A stretch of 64,000 bases of DNA from Pseudooceanicola endophyticus. Lineage in GTDB: Bacteria > Pseudomonadota > Alphaproteobacteria > Rhodobacterales > Rhodobacteraceae. Below, one piece after another: positions 39,332 to 48,393 of this stretch (position 1 is the first letter of the stretch; the number at the start of each line of letters is the position of its first letter). The stretch covers positions 124,001 to 188,000 of the forward strand of contig NZ_JAHIAB010000010.1 in assembly GCF_018760365.1 (NCBI RefSeq), in the 5' to 3' direction. The notes beneath the pieces were generated by a model, which was not told the origin of the DNA, ran no database searches, and saw only the letters and a program-made list of their open reading frames with translations. Position numbers and translations under genes: made by a program.

Positions 39332-40786
39332 TCAGTTCTGGCCGATGGCCCGCAGCATCTTGTCCAGCTGACGCCCGCGCGAAGAGATCTCGGCCGGGGC
39401 GTTCTTGACCATGTTGTAGTAGGCCGCCGGGTCGTAGATATCGACCGCCAGCTTGAGGTTTTGCGCCGTCAGCAGGCCCATCGCCGAAAGCAGCGTGTAG
39501 CGGGCCTCGACCTCGTCCACCTGGGACGAAAGGTAGGTCACGCGGGCATCCAGCAGGTCCTGTTCCTGGGTCAGCACGTCCAGCGTGGTGCGCGAGCCAA
39601 GGTTGGCTTCTTCGCGCACGCCGTTGAAGGCGACCTCGGCGGCGCGCACCGCTTCCTTGCCCGAAACCGTCGCCGCGCGGGCGATCTGGATGTCGGACCA
39701 GGCGGAGGCGGCGGACTGGCGGATGTCGTCGGTGACCACATGCAGGTTGGCCATGGTGGCCTTCTGGTTCAGCAGAGCCGAGCGCTTGGCCGAGGCCAGC
39801 GCACCACCGCTGTAGATCGGCCCCGACAGGCTGAGCCCCACGGTGCCCGAAAGCTGGTGGGTGTCGTCATCGACGGCGCTGTCGGAATAGCCGTAGCTGC
39901 CGGTCAGATCGAGCGACGGCTTGGTGCCGGCATCGGCGACGGCGACCTGAAGCTGGGCGACGGTGACCTGACGGCGCGCCACATCCATGCTGGGATGGGT
40001 CTTCAGCGCGATGTTCACCGCCTCGTTCGAGGTCGGGGGAATCGTGCCAAGGTGATCCGGCGAGGACAGGTTGCCGGGCGCATGGCCGACGGCGGCGGTA
40101 TATTCCAGCTTGGCCTGTTCCAGCGTGCCCTGGGCCGAGGTCAGCGCCGAGCGCGCGGTGGCAAGCGCGGATTCGGCCTGCGCGACATCGGTCCGGGTCA
40201 CCTCGCCCACGTCGAAACGGTCGCGCGCGGCCTGAAGCTCCTGCTCGAGAAGCTTCACGTTGGCCTGGCGCAGCGACAGCGTGTCGGCGGCGCGACGCAC
40301 CTCCATGTAGGCGGTGGCGGCCCGCAGCAGCACCTGCTGTTCGACCTGCAGCAGCTGCTGACGGGTCAGCAGCACGGTTTCCTTGGCGATCGACAGGCTG
40401 GTGCGGGTGGCCCCGCCATCCCACAGCAGCAGCGACAGCGACAGACCCGCCGAGGTGCTGGTGGCCGCGCTGGTGGTCTTCACGCTGCCCACGTAGGTGT
40501 CACCGACGCTGCGATCCGCCGAAACCGACCAGCTGAGGATCGGCCGCAGCGAGGCCAGCGCCTGGGCGGCATCTTCGTCCGCCGCTTCCAGCACCGCGCG
40601 GTTCTGCTCCAGCAGGCCGGAATTGCGGTAGGCGTCGGCCAGGGTCTGGCCCATGGTCTCGGCCCCGGCCAGGCCCGGCAGCAGGCCCAGAACCGACCCG
40701 AACGCCAGGTTCCGAAGCGCCCTGCGCGCGCGGCCCGACGAAACGAAAGCCCTGCCCGTTGCCGGCAGGCCATCTTGCTTCAACAT
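39332..40786 (-). CDS. TolC family outer membrane efflux protein
   Basis: Outer membrane channel for efflux pumps and type I secretion. 484 residues: extended N-terminus with signal peptide (about 20-42, LAFGSVLGLLPGLAGA), then two outer-membrane-efflux repeats (ALADAYRNSGLL region near 47; FNGVREEANLGSRTTLDVL near 395). No pump partner genes adjacent. Start at 40786 (MLKQDGLPATG) has GAGGGG upstream. The pcm-like gene precedes it, the usual order in alphaproteobacteria as I recall. Confidence 0.9.
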   Translation of the reverse strand: MLKQDGLPATGRAFVSSGRARRALRNLAFGSVLGLLPGLAGAETMGQTLADAYRNSGLLEQNRAVLEAADEDAAQALASLRPILSWSVSADRSVGDTYVGSVKTTSAATSTSAGLSLSLLLWDGGATRTSLSIAKETVLLTRQQLLQVEQQVLLRAATAYMEVRRAADTLSLRQANVKLLEQELQAARDRFDVGEVTRTDVAQAESALATARSALTSAQGTLEQAKLEYTAAVGHAPGNLSSPDHLGTIPPTSNEAVNIALKTHPSMDVARRQVTVAQLQVAVADAGTKPSLDLTGSYGYSDSAVDDDTHQLSGTVGLSLSGPIYSGGALASAKRSALLNQKATMANLHVVTDDIRQSAASAWSDIQIARAATVSGKEAVRAAEVAFNGVREEANLGSRTTLDVLTQEQDLLDARVTYLSSQVDEVEARYTLLSAMGLLTAQNLKLAVDIYDPAAYYNMVKNAPAEISSRGRQLDKMLRAIGQN

Positions 40787-40854
40787 CTCATACCCCTCGT
40801 TCGGCCGGCGCTCCGACCCGTCCGTGTTGGCTCCCCGCGCCGGCCCCGAAGGGC

Positions 40855-41508
40855 TCAGAGCGTGAAGGCCGCGTGTCGTTCGAAGCCCGGAAGCACCGGC
40901 GCGCCCGCGTTGAAGGCGAAACGCCAGCTCATGTGGCCGTCGATCTTGTACCCGATACGCACGACACCCAGACGACCTTCGGAGAACAGCACCGCAATGC
41001 GGCCGCCTTCCTTCAGCTGGTCGGTGATGGCATCGGGCAGATGCTCGACCGCGCCCTCGACCAGAATGACGTCGTAGGGGCCGTGTTCCGGCGCGCCCTC
41101 GGTCAGGGCGGCATCATGCAGGATCACGTTGTCGGCGCCCAGATCGCTGAAGATCTGCTGGCTGTCGCCGGACATCTCGCGGTCTTCCTCGACGGCGATC
41201 ACCGCCTCGGCCAGGCGCGACATGACGGTGGCGGCATAGCCCTGCCCCGCGCCCAGGTCCAGCACCAGCTCGTCGGACTGGATGTCCAGCGCGTCCAGCA
41301 TCTTGGCCAGGGTGCGCGGCTCGAACATGACCCGGGATCCGCCAAGGCTGATGTTCTCGCCCAGATAGGCGGCCTCCTTGCGGTCCTGGGGCACGAAAAG
41401 CTCGCGCGGGACGGTCAGCATCGCTTCGATGATGTTGTACTTGGTGACGTCGGCGGGTCGGACCTGCGCATCGACCATCATCGTGCGACGGGCGGTATAA
41501 TCGGTCAT
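40855..41508 (-). CDS. protein-L-isoaspartate O-methyltransferase family protein
   Basis: 217-residue SAM-dependent methyltransferase of the Pcm family. SAM-binding motif VLDLGAGQGYAATVM (near 79) is a variant of the family's GTGSGY; PRELFVPQD near 34 is typical. It may repair isoaspartate or have a specialised role; the variant motif keeps that open. Start at 41508 (MTDYTARRTMMV). Located upstream of tolC on the same strand. Confidence 0.82.
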   Translation of the reverse strand: MTDYTARRTMMVDAQVRPADVTKYNIIEAMLTVPRELFVPQDRKEAAYLGENISLGGSRVMFEPRTLAKMLDALDIQSDELVLDLGAGQGYAATVMSRLAEAVIAVEEDREMSGDSQQIFSDLGADNVILHDAALTEGAPEHGPYDVILVEGAVEHLPDAITDQLKEGGRIAVLFSEGRLGVVRIGYKIDGHMSWRFAFNAGAPVLPGFERHAAFTL

Positions 41509-41652
41509 GCTATACTCACGCGTTCGGAATCTTCTCCCTGTTCTGACACATTGATCCTCCTGCGGCAACGCCGGGTTGCCGCAGGTCCGTCTTGGCAAAG
41601 GCTTAACCTTGCAGGGCTAGCCTGCGGGACAGGTCAGCGACAGGAGGGCACC

Positions 41653-42606
41653 ATGCGCGAATTCGACGGGGCAGAGGCGTTTGCGGGCGCCCTGCGCAAT
41701 CGCCACCGGCGGTTTCCGGGCCGGGACGATCCGCGCAGCCGGGATGCCATGCTGGTGCCGGGGCTGTCCCCCGGCTTTACCCTGGCGCCCGGCGAAGGGG
41801 TGTTCACCATCGGCTCCTGCTTTGCCCGCAACGTCGAGAAGGCGCTGCTGGCCCATGGGCTGAGCGTGCCGACCGCCGCCTTCACCGCCCCCGAGGAAGA
41901 GGCGCCGGGCCAACCCAACCGCCTGCTGAATCAGTACAATCCCGGCACCATGCTGCAATGCCTGGAAGATCTCGAGGTGCCGCTGGGCGCGCGGGCGCTT
42001 TACGAGGCCGGGCCCGGCATGGTGCTGGATGCGCTGCTGGCCACCGGCGGGCGCCCGGTAGCGCGCGCCCGCGCCCTGGCCCGCCGGCAGGAGATTCGCA
42101 CGCTCTACGCCCGGGGGCTTTCGGTCTGTTCGACGGTGGTCGTGACCCTGGGCCTGGTGGAGGCCTGGTTCGACCGTGCCGATGGCCTCTATCTGAACGA
42201 AGCCCCCGGTCGCGCGGTGCTGAACGCCCATCCCGGACGGTTCGTGTTCCGCCAGCTGGGCCCGGCGGAGTGCCGCAGCCTGCTCGACGCGCTGCTGGCC
42301 CGGCTGCTGGAGCGCGACCGCCGGGTGCTTCTGACGGTCTCTCCGGTGCCGCTTCAGGCCACCTTCGCGGGCGGTGACGCGATCTGCCGCAACGCCTATT
42401 CCAAGGCGGTCCTGCGCGTGGTGGCGGAAGAAGCCGCGCGCGACCATCCCCGGGTCGATTACTTCCCCAGTTACGAGATGGTCACCAGCGCGGGCCTGAC
42501 CGCCTACGGAGAGGACCAGGTCCATGTCCGCCCGCGGGTGGTCGATCAGGTCATCGCCACGATGACGGCGGCCTATGCGCCGGGCCAGCCGGCGGCGGCA
42601 GAATAG
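41653..42606 (+). CDS. GSCFA domain protein
   Basis: 317 residues. Carries the name-giving GSCFARNVEKAL at 56-67, then LNQYNPGTM and VVVTLGLVEAWFD. GSCFA proteins look like SGNH-type hydrolases, but their substrate is unknown. AGGAGG sits eight bases before the ATG. Divergent from the pcm-like gene. It is the last core gene before the tRNA. Confidence 0.87.
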   Translation: MREFDGAEAFAGALRNRHRRFPGRDDPRSRDAMLVPGLSPGFTLAPGEGVFTIGSCFARNVEKALLAHGLSVPTAAFTAPEEEAPGQPNRLLNQYNPGTMLQCLEDLEVPLGARALYEAGPGMVLDALLATGGRPVARARALARRQEIRTLYARGLSVCSTVVVTLGLVEAWFDRADGLYLNEAPGRAVLNAHPGRFVFRQLGPAECRSLLDALLARLLERDRRVLLTVSPVPLQATFAGGDAICRNAYSKAVLRVVAEEAARDHPRVDYFPSYEMVTSAGLTAYGEDQVHVRPRVVDQVIATMTAAYAPGQPAAAE

Positions 42607-42702
42607 CCTCGGGGCCGGCGCACCGCCCGGCCCGCCGGAACGCCCCGCCGCACGGCAACGGGACTGGTCCTCAGGAATGCACGAGAGGACGAACAGAGCC
42701 TC

Positions 42703-42731
42703 TTGCACTCTCTGCGCGCATCGTCTAAACG
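42703..42731 (+). promoter_or_regulatory. possible promoter of tRNA-Cys
   Basis: TTGCAC (42703-42708) and TAAACG (42726-42731) are 17 bases apart, ending 19 bases before the tRNA. Weak -10 match. Confidence 0.4.
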
Positions 42732-42750
42732 CCTGAAACACACCACGGAT

Positions 42751-42824
42751 GGCGAGTTGGCGGAGTGGTGACGCAGCGGATTGCAAATCCGTGCACACCG
42801 GTTCGATTCCGGTACTCGCCTCCA
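42751..42824 (+). tRNA. tRNA-Cys (GCA)
   Basis: 74 bases including encoded CCA. Acceptor arms GGCGAGT/ACTCGCC pair, anticodon loop TTGCAAA gives anticodon GCA at 42783-42785, T-loop GGTTCGATTCC is standard. Its 3' 47 bases are the integration site of the adjacent element, and the gene is left intact by the insertion. Confidence 0.97.
42778..42824 (+). repeat. attL of element 1 (3' end of tRNA-Cys)
   Basis: The 47 bases from the anticodon stem to CCA are repeated at 53211-53257 with one change (C at 42794 versus T at 53227). Flanking it toward the integrase are two TTGAAAC repeats (from 42871 and 42883) that also occur near the right copy (from 53128 and 53171), as expected of integrase arm sites. 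Confidence 0.9.
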
Positions 42825-42892
42825 TCATTTTCAAGCACTTATCGCACTCCTTTCTGGTATGTGATGGTGTTTTGAAACTTTAGTTGAAACAT

Positions 42893-43921
42893 TCACGTTC
42901 TGGGCTTGTTCTGTTCCATGCGGTTGCGCGCCTCTTGCGCGCGCTTGGCCAGCTCTTTCTGACGCGTCATGCCGCCGTACTTCTTCAGCATCTCGACGCC
43001 AGAATGTCCGGTGACGGCCTGGACCATTTCGTCATCACATCCAGCCAGATACAGTTCGATGGTTGCGTTCTTCCGCAGGCCGTGGGTGACGTATTTCTGC
43101 GCATCCTGGTGTTGCATCGCCGCTTTGACCTTGCGCATTTCCTCGGCAATCGTCCGGTAGCTCACTGGCCTGCCCTGTGCATCAGTGATGACCGTCAGAC
43201 CCTTCTTTTCAATCGACGCAAGGTGCGCTTTCAGGCGGTCAGTCAAAGGCACCTCAAGTGCCTTGTTCGTCTTCCCTTGAGTGAAGCCGTAGGCCCCACC
43301 CTTGATGTCGCTCCAGCGGATTTTTAGCACGTCACCGATGCGCTGCCCGGTACCGATGCAAAGCTCATAGACCAGCAAGGCACGCGGCGTAGCAACAGCC
43401 TCAAACTCGGCACGCACATCGTCCGGCCATGGCTCCCAGCCTTCGCTTTCCTGCTTGAAGAGTGGAATGCCCTTTGCAGGGTTCCCGTGCTCTTTCTTCA
43501 GAAAGCCGATAAGGCGCGCGTGGTTCATCAGGACCACAAGGACTTGCACCAGATAGTTTGCCTGGCGCCAACGATCCGCATTGGCCTGATGCAGCTTGTA
43601 AACATGATGCGGCTCAATTTTTGCCGGATCCATCGGCCCCCAAATCGTCCGAATATGTTCGATATACTTGCGATAATCCGATTTGGTGCGCGGCTTCAGC
43701 TTCTGGAAGGCATCGCTCTCAAAGTAGCTCAGAATGAGCGTCTCAAAGTTGCGCTTTGTCGGCAGAGGCTCACGGCCTTTCAAAAGGCGGTTGTAGTGAT
43801 CCCAGAATTCCAGAGTACCTGGTTCTTCGTGCATCATGACGGACTGACCACGCGTCTTGCGAATAAAACGCACATAGCCGCGATCAGAATAGACGTACTT
43901 TGGCAGCGTTTTCTTAGTCAT
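42893..43921 (-). CDS. tyrosine recombinase (integrase of element 1)
   Basis: 342 residues. N-terminal arm-binding and core-binding region, then catalytic domain with Arg in TGQRIGD (~195), His-Arg in THGLRKN (~281), His in TGHSG (~304) and Tyr in KKYGG (~314): all catalytic residues present. Ends 68 bases from the tRNA. ATGA overlap with the 61-aa gene upstream. As in P2-like and satellite elements it reads toward the att site. Confidence 0.93.
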   Translation of the reverse strand: MTKKTLPKYVYSDRGYVRFIRKTRGQSVMMHEEPGTLEFWDHYNRLLKGREPLPTKRNFETLILSYFESDAFQKLKPRTKSDYRKYIEHIRTIWGPMDPAKIEPHHVYKLHQANADRWRQANYLVQVLVVLMNHARLIGFLKKEHGNPAKGIPLFKQESEGWEPWPDDVRAEFEAVATPRALLVYELCIGTGQRIGDVLKIRWSDIKGGAYGFTQGKTNKALEVPLTDRLKAHLASIEKKGLTVITDAQGRPVSYRTIAEEMRKVKAAMQHQDAQKYVTHGLRKNATIELYLAGCDDEMVQAVTGHSGVEMLKKYGGMTRQKELAKRAQEARNRMEQNKPRT

Positions 43922-44103
43922 TTACCCATCCGCAGATCAGACGACAGGAAGTCGTCAGACGCAACCTCTTCGGCCATCCCCACATCTACGGTCACGCTAC
44001 CATCAGGCTTCACCTCACCCTTGATACGCGCCCAACCTGCGGCTCGCGCCTCACGGATAAGCGCGGCCATTGTCTGACGTGCAACGGTCTGTGGGCTTGC
44101 CAT
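43918..44103 (-). CDS. small protein coupled to integrase
   Basis: 61 residues (MASPQTVARQTMAALIREA), overlapping the integrase start by four bases. Ala/Arg-rich helical N-terminus and acidic C-terminus. Position suggests a recombination-direction factor or a small regulator, but no HTH is clear. Function unknown. Confidence 0.6.
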   Translation of the reverse strand: MASPQTVARQTMAALIREARAAGWARIKGEVKPDGSVTVDVGMAEEVASDDFLSSDLRMGK

Positions 44104-44131
44104 TCTCGGGACCTTTCAAGCAAACAATACA

Positions 44132-44153
44132 AGCAGGGCCGTAAGGCCCTGCT
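44132..44153 (-). terminator. hairpin after the head-gene operon
   Basis: AGCAGGGCC/GGCCCTGCT perfect 9-bp stem with a 4-base loop, followed on the minus strand by TTGTATTGTTTG. Lies 6 bases after the DUF2190 gene, between the structural genes and the integrase pair. Confidence 0.7.
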
Positions 44154-44158
44154 AGACA

Positions 44159-44485
44159 TCAAGCGACACCGTTGAGGCGAACGCGGACGTATGCGGCTGC
44201 GTCTGCGGCGGCTTCGGTGGCAGCACCGATCAGCGTGTTGCCTTCTGCTGTTGTGGTCACCACGTCGGCGTCTACGGCCCAGTACAGACGGTCCCCTGCT
44301 GCAATCGCGTCTGCGGCTTTCGGCAGGTCATAGACACCACTCAGCGCAGCTTCAAACGGTGCGCCTGCGGCAGCGCTGGTCGAGGCGATGCCGAACAATG
44401 CCCCCATGAGAACACCTTGACCGCTGGCCACAGCCTCGGCGCTGGTGAACGTGATCGTGTCGCCCTTCTGGATATAGTTTTGCAT
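44159..44485 (-). CDS. DUF2190 family capsid decoration-like protein
   Basis: 108 residues, beta-rich: MQNYIQKGDTITFTSAEAV, ASGQGVLMGALFGIA, AGDRLYWAVDAD. DUF2190 proteins are found next to phage capsid genes and are thought to decorate or cement the head. Last gene of the head operon, 2 bases after the joiner gene. Confidence 0.82.
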   Translation of the reverse strand: MQNYIQKGDTITFTSAEAVASGQGVLMGALFGIASTSAAAGAPFEAALSGVYDLPKAADAIAAGDRLYWAVDADVVTTTAEGNTLIGAATEAAADAAAYVRVRLNGVA

Positions 44486-44487
44486 TG

Positions 44488-44700
44488 TTAAAGCCCTCGG
44501 CTGGTTTGTGGTCGGATGGTGCGCGGGCGTGACCCGCGCGTCAGTTTCAGAATTTCGGCCTCGATCGAGGCAAGCGCGGCTGCCATCTGCTGATCAGACT
44601 TGTAGGTCATAGCCTCGCCGTCGATCATGACGCTAAGAACACCCTTGAACCGGGCGTTCTGAAGCTTTTCACGCTGCGCCAGAAGCTCGGCTATCGTCAT
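44488..44700 (-). CDS. gpW-like head-tail joining protein
   Basis: 70 residues. MTIAELLAQREKLQNARFKG, SVMIDGEAMTYKSDQQMAAAL and IEAEILKL follow the pattern of the small gpW/phage head-completion family that closes the portal for tail attachment. Its ATG shares one base with the upstream stop (TGATG). A head-tail joiner in an element without tail genes is what a tail-borrowing satellite would need. Confidence 0.75.
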   Translation of the reverse strand: MTIAELLAQREKLQNARFKGVLSVMIDGEAMTYKSDQQMAAALASIEAEILKLTRGSRPRTIRPQTSRGL

Positions 44701-46445
44701 CAGGCAACCGGGATTTTCTGTGCGGGTCGCCAATCGAGCCAGCCGCAGCCAAAGTCGAGGAAAGCCCGGAATTTCAGGCCCAAGGTATCCCAAGCTTCAG
44801 TGCGCTGGATCTGGACGCCCTGGGCGGCAGACAGATAAGCGTACTGCATTGCGGCAATGCGCGAAGGGTCCGCAAAGATGTACCAGAATGTATCCGGCAG
44901 GCGCGGTTCTACTAGAAGGGACAGCTTGCCACCAAACGGGTTCACATCATCCGTCGTATTGGGCTGGATGGATGCCAGCACCTGTTCCGCTTCGGTTTCC
45001 AATGCGGCGGAGACAAGCAGGTAGCGCGGCACGGCAGAGATGATGGTTTTCCCGTCAAGGCCGGTGCGCGTGCGCATCGTTTTGCGGGTGGCGCTCAGCG
45101 CTGCAATGCTCGGCGCGCCAGCCACGCCGATGTTGCCGCGGGACGCATCAAAGACCGGTGTACCGTCCGACATCACGGGGTTCCCGGTCAGCAGCTTGAC
45201 CAGCTCCGTGCATTCGGTCTGCGCGGCTGCCTGGCCAAGGGCGCGGGTCACGTCGCCAAACATGCCCAGGTCATCGTTGATCAGCATTTCGCGGGACACG
45301 CTGAACGCGCGCGCATAGGTGCCAAGGGCCATGCTCTCGCCGGACTCGGCGCGGCTGGTGGCTTTGATTTCGCCGTTCTCGTTCAGCGGTTCGAGCTGCC
45401 CCATGTTGCCAAGGCGGATGCCGGTGCTTTCCTTGAAATTCGGCAGGGTCCGTTGACGGCAAAGCGCCTTCAGCGGGCTTTCAGCCGCCTGGTATGCTTC
45501 GAGCGCGACCTTGCCGGCCGCATTGGACACGACAAGCGGAAAGTCGGAGGACGTATGCGCTGCGCGGGTGAACACTTCGTCGGTGGACATCCCGCGCGTG
45601 GAAACGCCCTGCCGTGCGAGGCTGTCGATAGCCATATCGCGCAGGGAAACATCCAGATATTGCCGTGCATCTTCGGGAACCGTGCCACCTGCCATGCGGA
45701 AGGCCACAGCATCCGCCTGACGACGGTTGATAACCGCCGGGTCATCATTTGCGGGGGCATGGCTGCGAATGATCGGGGTCGCGCTGCGGCGCGTCTGGAG
45801 CGCGTCGTAAACTTCGGCCTTGGCGCGGGTCATGTCTGCGCCTGCGTCGATCAGGTCATCGGCAACCTGCGGCTCGAGGCCAGCCGACCGCACCAAGGTG
45901 CGGATGTCGCTGCGGCGCGTCTTTTCTGCGTCATCCACGAGGATGGTGTCGGTAACGTCGTTCGGCACGATGGCCTCCTTTTGTCGAAGTGTTGCGGCGG
46001 GGTCCGCCGGGTTCGATGTCAGCGTGACTTCGGTCAACGCCCATTGTGCGGGGCGCCGTGTGCGCGTGCCGCCAGTCCGGCTCTCGATCCAACGGGCCAC
46101 CGTGTAACCGATGGATACGCCGCGCAGGGTGCCGTCTGCGATGCGTTGCAGGACGGGGGCCACGTCATCAGCCGCAGACAGGCACAGCGTGGCGAAAAGC
46201 CGGTTGTCTTCGACTCGAACCGCCGTGACGGTCCCCAGCGTATCGCGCACGCTGTTGGTGCGGTGGCTGTCCAGCAGGCGCAGGCTGGCCGCGTTGGACA
46301 GGTCGAGCGTGGCCATGTCCAGCACCTCGGCAAAAACACCGCGTTCGTCGCGGCGCATGACCGGGGTCGTGGTGGCAATGACGGCCTCCACCGTCCGCAT
46401 CTTAGGGTCGAACGTGGTCAGTGACATCCTGGCATCAAGCGGCAT
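44700..46445 (-). CDS. prohead protease - major capsid protein fusion
   Basis: 581 residues. N-terminal HK97-type prohead protease (about 5-160) with catalytic His in LLDSHRTN (~60) and Ser in GVSIGY (~112); then a scaffold-like linker and a capsid domain (about 250-575) with MGQLEPLNENGEIK, YARAFSVSREMLINDDLG and the C-terminal LKFRAFLDFGCGWLDWR. Such fusions are known in Mu-like and related phages. Start 46445 overlaps the portal gene end by 11 bases; GGAGA is upstream. An alternative ATG is at 46427. Confidence 0.87.
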   Translation of the reverse strand: MPLDARMSLTTFDPKMRTVEAVIATTTPVMRRDERGVFAEVLDMATLDLSNAASLRLLDSHRTNSVRDTLGTVTAVRVEDNRLFATLCLSAADDVAPVLQRIADGTLRGVSIGYTVARWIESRTGGTRTRRPAQWALTEVTLTSNPADPAATLRQKEAIVPNDVTDTILVDDAEKTRRSDIRTLVRSAGLEPQVADDLIDAGADMTRAKAEVYDALQTRRSATPIIRSHAPANDDPAVINRRQADAVAFRMAGGTVPEDARQYLDVSLRDMAIDSLARQGVSTRGMSTDEVFTRAAHTSSDFPLVVSNAAGKVALEAYQAAESPLKALCRQRTLPNFKESTGIRLGNMGQLEPLNENGEIKATSRAESGESMALGTYARAFSVSREMLINDDLGMFGDVTRALGQAAAQTECTELVKLLTGNPVMSDGTPVFDASRGNIGVAGAPSIAALSATRKTMRTRTGLDGKTIISAVPRYLLVSAALETEAEQVLASIQPNTTDDVNPFGGKLSLLVEPRLPDTFWYIFADPSRIAAMQYAYLSAAQGVQIQRTEAWDTLGLKFRAFLDFGCGWLDWRPAQKIPVA

Positions 46446-47847
46446 TCGGTTTCTCCGTCTTGGTAAAGCCCAAACCAAGGTCCGCCTCGCGGTCGCGGTC
46501 GGCCTTGATTTCTTCGTCGATGTCGTCGGCATTCCAGCCCAGTTCGTTGATGGCGGCGGTGCGGCTGGTCAGCCCCATCGACAGGGCCTTTTCGGTCGCT
46601 GCCAGATCCTTGGCCGGGTCCACCTGTTGGGGGCGCGGAAAGATCCAATCTGCGGCGGCACCAATCGGGGTGTCCGACTGACCCGACAACATTTCGGTCA
46701 GCAGCCAGCGCCGCCAGACCGGGCGCAGCAGCTGCGGAACCAAGGTGGCGTATTGCACCTGTTCCATGCGGGACCGGAACGGGATCAGACCAGCGCGCAG
46801 GCTGGAATAGTTGGCGCTGGTCAGATCGCCGGACAGCAGGAATTCAGGGAGGCCAAGCGCTGCTGCAATTTCCTGCAACGTCATCCGCAGCAGCGCGGGG
46901 GCGTCCTTGATCTGGTCAGGCGCAGTGAAGGTCACTGTCGCGCCCAACGGCAGGCGCGTTAGGCTGCCCGGTTCCCAGATCGGATCAGAAAAGACATCTT
47001 CATCGCCACCGGTGTCAGAGGCTTCTGTGATGAAACCGGCCTGCATCGCGCCCATTTTCGCGCCGACAAGCAAGGCGTCTTTCCATGCGTTCAGGTCGTT
47101 GGCGGGAAGGATCGCCGGGGCCAACCATGACAGCCCACGCACTTGGCCAGCGGAAAACGGATGGAAGACGTGCAGCACATCCCACGCATCCACCCGGACA
47201 GATGCGGCCTGGGCGGTGAAGATCGCAGACGGGTGCTCCGGGAAAATCCAGTAAGCTACCCGCCGCCCCTTGGCGTCGAATTCCACGCCCTGGACGATCT
47301 GACGACCGTCCGACAGGTTGACGGATTTCGACCCGTCCAGATGCTGCGGCGGGATGACCTGAATTTTCAGACCAGTGTCGATATCGTGCAGGATCGCCAG
47401 CCCTTCGCCGTGAACCACCATATCGCGGGTGATCTGAGCGATCAGGCCGCCCAGATCGGTGCGCCCGTGGAAATCGGCGTCTGCGGAAAAACTATCGAAG
47501 CGCCGGTGAATGCTGCGGGTCACTTCACGGCTTTCGCCACGCACGTTGGGGCGCGGGCCGGTTCCGGCAAGGTAGGTGACGATATTGGTCACGCCATTGC
47601 TGACGTAACCGTTGTTTGCAGCAAGGTAGCTGGCACGACTGCTGACCTGCGCATGTCCTGCGGCGATCTCGGCATTGGCCGAACCGAAGTGGCCAAGGCC
47701 AGAAGCCCGGCGGGCGGTAGCGCCGTCGAAGCTGCGGCGGCCTTGCGAGTTCGAATTCCCCTGCAGCGTTTTTAGTGGCGCGAGGGAGTTCAATGTACGA
47801 ACTGCGACACCTAAGAGGTTCGCCAAGGGGGTCGAAGCATTGTTCAT
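46435..47847 (-). CDS. phage portal protein (lambda type)
   Basis: 470-residue portal, the ring through which DNA enters and leaves the head. Marks: YLAANNGYVSNGVTNIVTYL near 75, RDMVVHGEGLAIL, VLHVFHPFSAGQVRGLSWLAP near 240, LQEIAAALGLPEFLLSGDLTSANYSS near 325. Overlaps the protease-capsid gene. Together with the terminase it defines a lambda-type packaging machine. Confidence 0.92.
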   Translation of the reverse strand: MNNASTPLANLLGVAVRTLNSLAPLKTLQGNSNSQGRRSFDGATARRASGLGHFGSANAEIAAGHAQVSSRASYLAANNGYVSNGVTNIVTYLAGTGPRPNVRGESREVTRSIHRRFDSFSADADFHGRTDLGGLIAQITRDMVVHGEGLAILHDIDTGLKIQVIPPQHLDGSKSVNLSDGRQIVQGVEFDAKGRRVAYWIFPEHPSAIFTAQAASVRVDAWDVLHVFHPFSAGQVRGLSWLAPAILPANDLNAWKDALLVGAKMGAMQAGFITEASDTGGDEDVFSDPIWEPGSLTRLPLGATVTFTAPDQIKDAPALLRMTLQEIAAALGLPEFLLSGDLTSANYSSLRAGLIPFRSRMEQVQYATLVPQLLRPVWRRWLLTEMLSGQSDTPIGAAADWIFPRPQQVDPAKDLAATEKALSMGLTSRTAAINELGWNADDIDEEIKADRDREADLGLGFTKTEKPNAA

Positions 47848-47855
47848 GGCTCTGA

Positions 47856-48347
47856 TTAGGGCTGGTTACCAGAGCGGATGTTCTTGACGGCCTTCCAGAA
47901 GTTCTGGAGCGCACGCTCCCCCACCTCGTTGCCATGCGACAGAGAAATATCGTCTGCCAGCTTGCGAGCGATGCTTGCTCCGTCATTTTCGAGAAGGAAG
48001 GTCAGAAACACATCTTCATATTCGTTGGGGGCCGGATGGATCTTGCCACCAACAAACCCAATCCGAACCTCCTTTTGGTTCATGAAGTCATGGAAGACGC
48101 CGTAGTGAACGGCTTTGCATGCCTGACCTACCGGAACACCCACGGACATCAGCTTCTGCGCGGCTTTGGCCTGCAAAAGGTGGCGGAACTGAAAAGTCAT
48201 CTCAGGTGCACGCCCAGTGCCGCCCCAGACAGGCTGGGGAAGAAAATCGTGCCGTTTCCGCCAAGTACGAAAAGTCTCGACAGGTACACCCAAGATTTCT
48301 GCGGCGGTACGAGCATTGATGCTCCAGTCGGTAAGTTTGATTTCCAT
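47856..48347 (-). CDS. MerR-like HTH DNA-binding protein
   Basis: 163 residues. N-terminal winged-helix type motif INARTAAEILGVPVETFRTWRKR at about 9-31. The middle and C-terminal parts are not recognised (GVPVGQACKAVHYGV, HPAPNEYEDVFLTFLLEN). Likely regulates the head operon in which it lies. Two in-frame ATGs (48353, 48347) are possible. Confidence 0.65.
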   Translation of the reverse strand: MEIKLTDWSINARTAAEILGVPVETFRTWRKRHDFLPQPVWGGTGRAPEMTFQFRHLLQAKAAQKLMSVGVPVGQACKAVHYGVFHDFMNQKEVRIGFVGGKIHPAPNEYEDVFLTFLLENDGASIARKLADDISLSHGNEVGERALQNFWKAVKNIRSGNQP

Positions 48348-48393
48348 GCACAAGATCTCCTAGTTCATGATGAACCTTATGGTTCATGTTGAA

